64,000 nucleotides of DNA from Ulota crispa. Taxonomy: Eukaryota > Streptophyta > Bryopsida > Orthotrichales > Orthotrichaceae. The stretch is from assembly GCA_963920765.1 (NCBI GenBank), contig OY987242.1, positions 8,396,789 to 8,460,788 on the forward strand. Reading direction: 5' to 3'. Below the pieces are notes generated by a model. It made no database searches. It had not been told where the DNA came from and saw only the letters and a program-made list of their open reading frames with translations. The position numbers were made by a program, and so were the translations under genes. Of this stretch, positions 48,111 through 57,133 are shown piece by piece; the first letter of the stretch is position 1, and every line of letters begins with the position of its first letter.

Positions 48111-48369
48111 CTATCTAAGATAGGGAGGTGGGGCACATCAGCCCATGCTCCTCTTTATCCTAACCCCACCATAGATGCCAAAACCTTTTTCCTTTCACAC
48201 CTTTCCCATTGACTTCTAAATCCTTAGTATTTTTATTCAAACAAAGGCAAAATATATGAGCCTTCCAAAATATCTAGATAAACATATGAAAATGATTAAA
48301 TTACAAAATAAACACCATCGTAAAGTGGCCACGTGCCTTTGCGAGCATATAATAGCGTTAAACGCTTGT

Positions 48370-48660
48370 CTTCAGTTGCCAAGTCGTGGACTTGGTTGGC
48401 TGGAGAAGGGGTTGTCTCTGGCCGCCCGCCGGTCCGGGTTCGAATTCCATCGAACTCGTCGAGCGGTGATGGCGGCTCACGGCTTGGCAACTAGTGAGGC
48501 AGGAAATTGGCCTAGCCAACCCGCTACCTACCCCCTGAGCTGTGTATGTGACAACACGGCGCAGCGCATTGAAATCTATGGCCGCTGCGCTGTCACCAAA
48601 CCGTGGTCTTCACCACAATCATCCATTTTGCTTCAACTGTTGATTTATTGAAATCAATAC
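48370..48660 (+). mobile_element. Possible tRNA-derived SINE
   Basis: Box-B-like GGTTCGAATTCC at 48437-48448 and a box-A-like TTGCCAAGTCGTGG about 60 bp upstream, in a GC-rich island unlike the AT-rich surroundings, ending in a short A/T-rich tail (AAACATAAATAAATAAC at 48661). A functional tRNA fold is not present. No second copy in the window, so this rests on promoter-like motifs only. Confidence 0.4.
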
Positions 48661-48739
48661 AAACATAAATAAATAACAAGTATTTACATAATAGAGGAAT
48701 CTTGATTAGAACACTGTTATTGTTATATTATTACGCCGA

Positions 48740-49700
48740 AAAAAAACCTTGTCGCCTATTTGAAATGTTGGTTGTAATTGTACTCTGCGATCATAGTTGC
48801 GTTTGACGTCCTCCCTTGCAATTTTTATCATGACCTTAAGTTATTTGTGGACTTATTGTAAATGTTGCACCTGGTCTTCCGCCGCAATCACTGTAAATGT
48901 AGTTGGTGTAGAAATCAAATATGCCAAATGATAACCATAAGTGGCATAGAAATGAGAGAACCCTGTTGCATGATGACTCGCGTTGTTATACGCAAATTCC
49001 GCTATTAGAAAGAGATTGGCTCAATCATCTTGCCGGGTTATAGTGAAAATTTGAAGAAATTGCTCAAGCATTTGATTTACCCTTTCGATTTGTCTGTTTG
49101 CCTGAGGATGAAAAGCCGTGGTTGAAGATGGCCAAATCCTAAGGAGTTCGCAAAGTCTTCTCATGAACTTAGAGACAAAAACTAGCCCACGATTCAAAAT
49201 TATCTCCTCTGGTATGCTATGAAGCCTCCAAATATTATGTAGATATAATGAAGCGGTCTTGTTGGAAGTAACCATTTTCTTTGTAGGAATAAAGTGGCCT
49301 AGTTTTGTGTTTTTATTGACCACCACCATGATAGAGTCATGTCCACTGTTATTTGGTAATTTTACTATGAAATCGATAGAAATTCTTTTCCACGGTACAT
49401 GACCGGCCGGAATGAGTTGCATTAGTCCATATCTAGGATGGTGAGTTGATTTTGACCGTTGATACAAGTCATATCTCTCAACGTACCGGTGAACATAGCG
49501 GCGTAACGTGGGCCAATAAAAAATTTGGCTAACCAAATCCAAAGTTTTAGCTCTCCCTTGGTGTCTCGCGGCTAGTGCATCATACTGAGATTGCAAAATT
49601 TGCCGCTTGAGTTTCTCATTGTCTGGTACACATATCAAATCTTTAAAGCAAAGGATTCCATCATCCGACGTGTATCCTTGAAGTCGTCAGCGTATATCTT
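48740..49700 (-). pseudogene. pol: Chromovirus integrase core
   Basis: The main open part is 49638-49021. It shows the N-terminal zinc-binding region with its histidines (AARHQGRAKTLDLV) but both cysteines replaced by Tyr (ERYDLYQRSK). The first catalytic Asp is present (ISIDFIVKLP). The second is Asn (LNRGLVF in place of the usual SDRGPQF-type motif), and the Glu motif is HPQANRQIERVNQMLEQ. The replacements are single G-to-A changes. Beyond a TGA at 49019 the frame continues to FQIGDKVFFRRN, where the insertion starts. Confidence 0.9.
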
Positions 49701-49859
49701 GGGGAGGTTGCTTGGAATTGTCTTTGAAAAATGACAATAGTGGTTGTACTATGGCATCCTCTTGCAACGCTGTCTTAAGTTGTTCTATAATTTGTACATC
49801 CGCCCATACCGGTTCATGAGACTCAAGCGCAGCCAATCGCAGTAAGGGTCAATTCTCTT

Positions 49860-51130
49860 TATTTTGTCCCTCGGTGACATTCACTCGTCTAGAAAGAGTG
49901 TCTGCCTTTCCATTTAGCGATCTCGTCCGGTGGTGAATTTCAAAGTTAAAAGCAAATATGAATTCAGATCATCGAGCTTGGCGTTGGTTTAATTGTTTCG
50001 TAATAAGAAAATACTCCAAATTTTTGTGGTCCAAGAATACCCGGGTTTAATGCGGTGAACCTTTCAAATATACCCGCCAGTCTTGAAACGCCAAAATTAT
50101 GTTTAAAAGCTCTTTATCATAGATATCATAGTTTTGTTCTGTTGGAGACATTTTTGAACTACGGAATGTACAAAGGTGGAGATGTCCATCGTCCCCGTGT
50201 TACAAAAAAATAGCTCCTGTTGCCACATTGGATGCGTCCGCCTCTACAATGAAGGGTCGTTCAAAATTATGGTGGAGCAATACCGGTGCTTGGAAAAATT
50301 TTGATCAAAGTTCCATGAAAGTCCGATCCACTTCTATGGTCCATTCAAATTTGTTATTCTTTTTTGTCAGCATGATAAGGGGAACAACAATCCTAGAATA
50401 ATTACATATAAAACGCCCATAAAAATTAGCAAAGCCAAAGAATGCTTGCGCTTCCTTCACGATTTTTGGTGTGGGCCAATCTTTAATGGTTTGAACCTTG
50501 TTTTAGCACATTCCAACCTTTTAGCAGACACCACCATTCCTAAAAATTCAACGGATTGATAATGAAACTGACATTTTGATTCCTTGACATAAAATCCATG
50601 TTTCTTCAATCGTTGAAGAACTTCTCGCATGAATCGTACATGTTCTTCCAGATCTTTTGAAAAAATGAGGATATCGTCCAAATAAATTACTACGAAAATG
50701 TCCAATAGATTTTCAAAGATCTTCTGCATGTAAGATTGAAATTGGTCAGGCGCATTAGTTAATCCAAAAGGCATCATTAAATACTCAAACAATCCATACC
50801 GCGTTTTGAATGCCGTTTTGAACTCATGTCCCAATGCCATCCGCACTCGGTGGTACGCCTGTCTTATATCTAGCTTAGTGAAAATCTTTGCTCCCACCAA
50901 TCAGTCTGTGAGCTCCGAAATAAGGAGTAACGAGTAGCGATTTTGGATTGTGACTTTATTCAAATTTTGATAATCCACGCAAACTCTGATGGAACCATCT
51001 TTCTTTTTGGCAAATACAATTGGTGCCGATACCGGGGATTTAGACTGTCAAATCCATCTTTTCCCCAAATTTTCCTCTAAATACTTGCGAAGCTCTTCTA
51101 ATTCCGCCGGTGACACAAGTCGGAGACCAG
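49860..51130 (-). pseudogene. pol: Chromovirus reverse transcriptase and RNase H
   Basis: RT begins near 51060 with [20 protein letters not shown] and continues through FTKLDIRQAYHRVRM, MPFGLTNAPDQFQSYM and the catalytic IYLDDILIF (YLDD codons about 50683-50672). RNase H follows downstream in minus orientation (EADASNVATGAIF, YDIYDKELLNIILAFQDWR, LNGKADTLSRR). In-frame TGA and TAG codons occur at the positions of Arg, Gln or Trp in relatives (for instance after RWI and after SELTD). Polymerase motifs are intact but the frame is not. Confidence 0.9.
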
Positions 51131-51142
51131 TATTTGTGGCTC

Positions 51143-51455
51143 CTAGCCCTGCTTGAATTTAATCCTCATGTCCGCCACTCGGTGTTTTGGCAACTCATTT
51201 GATGCCTGCTCACTAAAAGCTCCATTCAAGTTGCGGTATTCCTTTGAAATTGAAGAATTCTTTGTACTAGAAAGACTCATCTTGAAAATATCTAGTGCAT
51301 GAATCTCCGCATCCTTTGCCAAAAAACGAAAAGCAGCCGCTGACACAAAAGAATGCATTGAGGCAATTAAGTTTCTTGTAACGAGCCCGGTACTTTTCAT
51401 TGGCTTACCGAGCCCTGTACCCCTAAGCCCCTTACCGGCCCCTGTACCCGGTATT
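51143..51455 (-). pseudogene. pol: Protease-RT linker fragment beside the gap
   Basis: Open minus-strand frame between the N gap and the RT (LIASMHSFVSAAAFRFLAKD ...). Next to the gap it has a low-complexity GTGAGKGLRGTGLG stretch, which probably caused the assembly break. The sequence fits the variable linker of chromovirus polyproteins. Confidence 0.6.
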
Positions 51456-51655
51456 NNNNNNNNNNNNNNNNNNNNNNNNNNNNNNNNNNNNNNNNNNNNN
51501 NNNNNNNNNNNNNNNNNNNNNNNNNNNNNNNNNNNNNNNNNNNNNNNNNNNNNNNNNNNNNNNNNNNNNNNNNNNNNNNNNNNNNNNNNNNNNNNNNNNN
51601 NNNNNNNNNNNNNNNNNNNNNNNNNNNNNNNNNNNNNNNNNNNNNNNNNNNNNNN
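51456..51655. other. Assembly gap, exactly 200 N
   Basis: 200 undetermined bases inside the chromovirus. The round length suggests a placeholder rather than a measured size. Confidence 0.99.
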
Positions 51656-51905
51656 AGGGATGCCCAAAATAAATGAGTATCTTTTTGTGTTGGTGATATC
51701 CGCCACCAACTTCTCATGATGACTTCCAATTACAAGTTCAACCACCGCTTCGTGTGTAATAAGTCCGGAATTAATCATTTGGCCATCAATCACTTGGACT
51801 TCTCTTGGTGCTCCTTCGAGTTTTAGGATTGCATTGCACTCCTCTGCAAACCTAGGATGCATGAAGATTCATGTGGCTCCTGAGTCCACTAGGATGGAGG
51901 CCGCC
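51656..51905 (-). pseudogene. pol: Chromovirus protease
   Basis: The retropepsin motif SILVDSGAT is intact, with the Asp codon at 51886-51884, and a stop directly after DSGAT. HPRFAEECN, VIDGQMINSGLITHEAVVEL and YSFILGIP follow before the gap. The catalytic residue is retained although the frame is interrupted. Confidence 0.85.
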
Positions 51906-52221
51906 ATAGAGTTGATTGTGGCATCTAACGTTACATGGGCCTCTGGATCCAAGGTAGCCCGTAGAGACAATGGAGTCAATACATTTTCCGAATCCTTGTG
52001 GATCACTAGAGGTTCCTTCCATTGCAAACCTTGCTCATGATCAAGCTCATCATTCTCCCGTTTTGTACTCGTGCTTTGCTTCGGGATTGTAGCCGCCGCT
52101 GTCTGGACAACGCCCGGGTATTGAATCCTCCCACTCAGTCCCGGACTTCCTTTTTTCCCGAGGCTGTTTCTTCTATCTTCATGGTAGCCAAAATTGAAAG
52201 TGGCCTAGAGGGATTTGTGAG

Positions 52222-53220
52222 GCACTTAACTCTGATATGTCCTAGTTTGTCACAATTCTAACATTGCCCTTGGCGTTGATATTTTAGCCGTTCCGCTGCC
52301 GTTTTTGTCAAAACTTGCGTGGCCCGAGTCGCGCCAAGCTCTATAGGCACTGGGCCCAAATTTGCTTGAGACCTCGTACTTAAATCACGGATAGGAGCGG
52401 TTGGAACTTTAATATTTTAGGAATTGGATTGTACCCGCCGATTTTGCCGTCGGCTGTATAGCCTCTCATCAATCTGGGACACCATTGCCATCAAATCTTG
52501 AAATCTTTGTGGTTGGATCTCTGCGGTGGCTATGGAATCTAAGATCTCATCTTTGAGTTCTCCTCGAAACCAAGCCACCAAGCTAGCTTCATTTCATTTG
52601 ACTTGAACAGCATATTCATTAAATGTAGAAATATATGATGCCGCCAAACCGGTTTGCCTAAGCTGACCTAAACGGTCTTTTGCATTATCTTGTATATCCA
52701 AGTCACCGTAAATTCCAATAATGGATTTCCGGAAAGCATCATAGTCCATCAACAATTCATGATCACGTCCTTCATCAAGGGTTTGCAAAAGTGGCATCGC
52801 CTAATTTTGTGCAGCCCCTGTCATATATAAAAGAGCATAAGCGACTTTATCGGCATCAGAATTATAAGTGCGTGGCTTACTTCGGAATACCAAACGCAAT
52901 TGTGCAAGCCACCAATACACCTCGTTACCTTTTTTTGTAGAAAACTTATCCAATTCCGCTACTTTTGATTCCTTGATATGAAATCTATCACCTCGAGGCT
53001 CTTCCATTCTTCTTGGTACTCACCCTTCTTCCTCGGATGTAGATAATGCTACCAGTCCTAACCCCAACGTCGCACGCTTTGAAAATTCTTGCACCAAGTG
53101 GGAAATCATCGCTTGAAACACATTTTGAATTTGTTGTTGTATAAATGAGGCCAGCTCTGACCCCACCCCTTCCGGCATTGTAAGCCCTCGCGGATCTCTG
53201 GCTACGTACTCACGATCCAT
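52222..53220 (-). pseudogene. gag: Chromovirus gag with zinc knuckle
   Basis: ATG at 53220 (MDREYVARDPRGLTMPEGVG). One frame runs through the Retrotrans_gag body (VYWWLAQLRLVFRSK, YGDLDIQDNAKDRLGQLRQT, AASYISTFNEYAVQ) to the CCHC knuckle C-X-N-C-DKLG-H-IRVK-C at 52263-52222. It is interrupted only by stops (TGA, TAG and TAA at five or more sites) that fit C-to-T or G-to-A changes from Arg, Gln or Trp codons. The frame shifts only later, in an A-run near 52160. Confidence 0.88.
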
Positions 53221-53710
53221 GGTAGCTTAATCTAACTTCACAACATGATTTCTCCAACCTTCTTCACCCACCACAATCTTGCCATTGTAAACAAGCATTG
53301 TTGAAACTTGCAACATGATTTACTTGATGCAAGTATTTCCTAACCTTAACCTTATTTCATTTATGCCTCTACTCTTCTTTCCTTCCTAATTACTACCAAT
53401 TAATTGGTCGTTATCCTACCTACCAACCACGGTGAATGCATCAAAATCTAAAATCACTTCCTTGATAGAACCAACAAACAACTCCAAGAACGCATTGAAA
53501 CGTTGAGTAGAACATGCCAGAATTTTGGAAAAAGAAAACCGCACAAATTGTTTGCTACTCCTACCACCATAGAAAATTTGCAAAAACTCTCGAGTCTATT
53601 TACTTCACAATAATTTTCCGAAAGGCAACATCCCACATTTGTCAAAATCAAACACATCCCTATCCGGTTGCCTCCTCATCCGAATGTGGACTTTTAAGGA
53701 CTTGACATTA

Positions 53711-53934
53711 TGTTACAATACAAGATCAAGAGTCGACATTCCTTTCCTATTTTGAGATCATAACCTAATGTAGAAACAAACACTAAGAGACGCAAAGGTG
53801 ATATTGAAAGTATTCCATTGTATTAACCAAAATGTCAAGTGAAGAACAAACCTCCTCACTTGGTTTAAGAAGAAAAGAGGAAGGGTAACCAACCTCTAAC
53901 CAACGTAACCATCATTATGAATTAGTTTGTAACA
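53711..53934 (-). repeat. Chromovirus 5' LTR
   Basis: Same 224-bp LTR. CTTAT follows at 53935-53939. Confidence 0.93.
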
Positions 53935-53969
53935 CTTATGGATATTTTACATTGGATCCTACATCTTGT

Positions 53970-54600
53970 TTTTACAAGTTCCATCTCAAAGCAAGATCCT
54001 AGCTTTCAATGGGTTATTAAGAGTAGTAATGGAATAGCATAGAAAACTATGAATATTTTATATAAAAAAATTGATGGGACTTGGGCCAAAAGTTGAGTTT
54101 AGCAAAACAATTAACTCAAACCTTAAGTAAAGTCCTACCCTCTTTGGGGCCCAAACCTCTAAATTGAAGTACTATCATGTAAGAAAAAGGCAACAAATTG
54201 TAATATGGAACTTGGAATGTAGTGTGAAGTGTCCCTTACTATCTAGGAGAGGAAGGGACGCTTCACATTGCATTCCATGTTCCACATTGCATGTTTTAAT
54301 AAAATTTGAGAATGTGATTGGTGTAAAGCCAAAAGTTGGAACTTGACACTTCAAACTACCTCCCAAGATTCACGTCCCAAACTCCACATTGGCCAATTCA
54401 TCGCATTTTGCTTACACAATGTTTTGGAGCCAAAAAGGGTCGGACATAACTCAAGGTTTGAGTTAATCATTTTGCTAAACTCAATTTTTGACCCAAGTTC
54501 CATCAATATTTTTGTATAGAATATTTATGGCTTTTTTTTTACTACTCCTTTACTCCATTACTGCATTACTCCATTACTCCATTACAAAGTTGGGATCTTG
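53970..54600. mobile_element. Foldback element, about 630 bp
   Basis: The arms pair over more than 200 bp: TTGATGGGACTTGGGCCAAA on the left against TTGATGGAACTTGGGTCAAA in the inverted right arm, with further pairing outward (AGCAAGATCCTAGCTTT / CGCAAGATCCCAACTTT). The right arm has expanded a TACTCCAT-type microsatellite at 54541-54584. A related arm lies at 62630-62790. Non-coding, exact ends uncertain. Confidence 0.65.
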
Positions 54601-54678
54601 CGTTGATGTGGGATTTGCACATATGGGACGTGGGACTCAATGTGAACCACCCCTAACTCTCACGAATCCTCCACTGAA

Positions 54679-54760
54679 TTAACCCCTAAATGTCATGAAA
54701 GCCCTGTACGGTTGTACGTATGGCTGTTTGTATAGACGTATTTGAGTTGCTCTAAGGGCT
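54679..54760. mobile_element. Solo left end of a TTAA element
   Basis: TTAACCCCTAAATGTCATGA looks like a family end, but I found no matching right end in the next 1.5 kb. A truncated element or chance match. Confidence 0.35.
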
Positions 54761-54946
54761 TTCCAAATTTTTTTATGCACCCACCATCATACAACCCTTC
54801 AATATGTATGGTTGTAACATTGAATTTCTAGTTGATTCAAATTCCTGAATATTAGTTGCGACTGTATTTGGTATTGTAGCTCCAGAGTCCAAGGGCTCTT
54901 CAAGGATAAGAGACTCTAACTTGGCTCAGACTCTAAATTGGATCAC

Positions 54947-55550
54947 CTTTTCAAATGTACTATTATTGTACATGTTGTTTTTCGTAAGCTTCAACAATGT
55001 ACAGATAATATATATTTGAGGAAGTGATCCATTTTAAAGCCCTATGCCATTTCAACTTCAAAATTTCATGACTAATTCCACAAAAATCCAAAAAATATGA
55101 AACAACTTGGATCAAATGCTAATTCTTCTTGTCTTTGAAGGAGAATTTACTAAAAAGTATTTCAAGAAGTTTCACCTCCCCAAAATTCAATTGCAACTCT
55201 TAAGGTAGTCGGCTCATAAACCATGCACCGTCTTAAACCGTGCACCTTCTTAAATGTACCTTACACATACATGTTATTTTTTTACAGTTTTTAGTAATGT
55301 ATAGGCAGTGTACATTTAAAAAGGTGCACGATTTTAGAGCCCCTATGACTTTCCACTTCAAAATTTCATAATTAATTTCACAAAGCTCCAAAAAGTTTGA
55401 AACAAGATGAGTTAGATGTCAATTCCTCTAGTCTTTTGAAAAATATTTACTGAAAAATATTTACTGTCAAGAAGTTTCATCTCCCAAAATTCAGTTTCAG
55501 CCCTTAGATGCCCGGTTCTTGAGCCTCCTACCTTAGATGATCCATTTATG
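54947..55550. repeat. Tandem dimer, unit about 300 bp
   Basis: Two consecutive units share TGTACATTT/GTACAGATAAT, CTTCAAAATTTCATGACTAA-type and CAAGAAGTTTCA blocks. A third copy in inverse orientation is at 26460-26720. Confidence 0.65.
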
Positions 55551-55929
55551 AGCCTCCTACCTTATCCCTCCGGTTCTGCTCCAGGCTCGGGAAGTCAGAC
55601 TGACTTGTCGTCTTTTCCTTTGTCTTTTAAAGTGCACGGTTTTTCAAAGAAAGCTAGAATTCATATCAAGAATTGCCGCCCCGGACGGCACTTAAGTTCT
55701 GTAATGAAGTTTGAAGATACGTATCTGGCAAAACCAGTTTGCCACGCTCAGACTGACAAGTCGAAGTGCAACGGACGCCACCGAACCTGCCATTAACAAT
55801 TTCACACCAGCTCCCCTTTCTTTCAAAGTTGTCTATTTTCAAAAACGAAAAATTTAGTTTAGGTGCAGATGAAAGGAATTCAATGCAGCTTCCACAACTC
55901 CACTTGCACTGCACATCTCACACGGTGCG

Positions 55930-56600
55930 AGGGAAGAACCGAACCGCTTGTTCAAAGCTAGCCGATCAAAATGAGAAGAAACAGCTTGGAATTTATAAAC
56001 TTCGGCTAAAAATCGACTAAAAATCTATAATTTTTTTTTATAGGGAATTGATATGTGTACCACACCTTTTGAACTACTGTACCACACTTTTTGAACTACT
56101 GTACCACACCCCAGGGTAAACTTTAGATTTCTACCATCAAAATGTAAAGTTGAGAATTTGGAATTCAGATTTGGACTTAGAGACCATGATTTATTTAGTC
56201 TAGAATCATACCAAAGTTGTAATTCAACAATAGCCAATGAAAAAGTTTATTTTTTTTACAAACAAAAGTAACAGTAACACTTTTCTCCCTAGCTAGACTT
56301 TTTCATTGGATGTTGTTGAATTACAACTTTTTGTATGGTTCTAGACTACATCATGGTCTCTAAGTCCAAATCTGAATTCCAATTTCTCAAATGCAGGTTT
56401 TTGATGGTAAACATCTAAAATTTACCCCAGGGTGTGGTACAGTAGTTCAAAGGATGTGGTACACCTATCAATTCCCTTTTTTATATATAGTATGAAATAG
56501 AGAAAGTAACCGAAACAATTTCTTGAGTAACCGGTTCAGGAAATCAACCGAAAAATCTCAAATATTTCCAGGACCCTGGTCGCACCAATCTACAGGTCTC
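55930..56600. repeat. Repeat segment interrupted by a foldback element
   Basis: Paralogous to 26070-26300 on both sides of the element at 56043-56476. Confidence 0.72.
56043..56476. mobile_element. Mutator-like foldback element, 434 bp, 9-bp duplication
   Basis: The ends GGGAATTGATATGTGTACCA and (inverted right) GGGAATTGATAGGTGTACCA continue as inverted repeats for about 200 bp, so it is nearly all arm. A perfect 9-bp target duplication TTTTTTATA flanks it (56034-56042 and 56477-56485). A 9-bp duplication with long terminal inverted repeats is characteristic of Mutator-like elements. The left arm contains a local duplication of TTTTTGAACTACTGTACCAC. Non-coding; a truncated relative is at 9542. 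Confidence 0.85.
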
Positions 56601-57133
56601 CCCTGACAGTCCACAATCCTACCTCACGACAGCTTTTCTGCGCACCCTCAGCCCCCTGCCAGCTGCTGCTCACCCGATTGATTGCAACGCTCATCACTTG
56701 ACTCTGCGCCTACTTGCACCAGTGCACCAAGGATGTGGACTTATTTGACCCTCCTCTGTCCCCTACCGGATGCACACCCGGAGAAACCTTACAACTCTAA
56801 GCAGGCATTCGACCAACGTCGATGCAGTCACGTTCAGTGTCAGCTCTCGATGCAGCTTGAGTCGAGGCATCAATCTCATCAAACTCGGTCGAGGCATTCG
56901 ATCTCATCCGGCCATCCAGCCATCCGGGACACTACTCGACAGTTGAGCCCTAAAGCAAGCTATGAGAGTGCCAATGCCATCATAGAATGTAGTACTCTTC
57001 GGTACTCAATTCTCTGACATGTTTTGGAACCATCTCTTCAGAAACTCGCAGCTCGACCTGCAACGTTTTTGTTTTCTGATCTCTTGGAGGAAGCAGATGT
57101 GGTTGAGATAGGGTAGAAAGCTAGAAATCAGTC
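56601..57133. other. Pectinesterase upstream region
   Basis: Higher GC than average. The 111-codon frame 56682-57017 has no recognisable domain; some GTCGAGGCATC-like short repeats occur near 56860-56900. It probably contains the promoter and 5' leader of the next gene. Confidence 0.4.

Larger units (their letters stand above)
46618..48722. other. Foreign insertion within the integrase gene
   Basis: The integrase frame breaks after DKVFFRRN near 48740 and resumes near 46600. The DNA between has no retroviral similarity. TTGTTA occurs at both junctions (about 46617-46622 and 48720-48725) and could be a target duplication. Contents are an unrecognised 5' part, a 179-bp tandem array, and a SINE-like piece with Pol III box B. 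No transposase frame was seen. Confidence 0.55.
45918..53934 (-). mobile_element. Ty3/gypsy chromovirus, decayed
   Basis: 8.0-kb element on the minus strand bounded by two 224-bp LTRs (45918-46141 and 53711-53934) with a perfect 5-bp duplication CTTAT (45913-45917, 53935-53939). Internal order on the minus strand is gag, zinc knuckle, protease, RT, RNase H, integrase, chromodomain, which is the chromovirus order. Coding parts carry many stops and some frameshifts, and a 200-N assembly gap interrupts the region between protease and RT. A segment of about 2.1 kb without retroviral similarity splits the integrase tail. LTRs differ at about 16 positions by eye, mostly transitions. Confidence 0.95.

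Noticed and set aside
48375-48448. tRNA gene
   Set aside because: Box-B-like motif is present but no cloverleaf with acceptor and anticodon stems can be formed; treated as a possible SINE only.
56682-57017. 111-codon plus-strand frame before the pectinesterase
   Set aside because: No domain or signal peptide, no splice link to the gene; composition fits upstream DNA.
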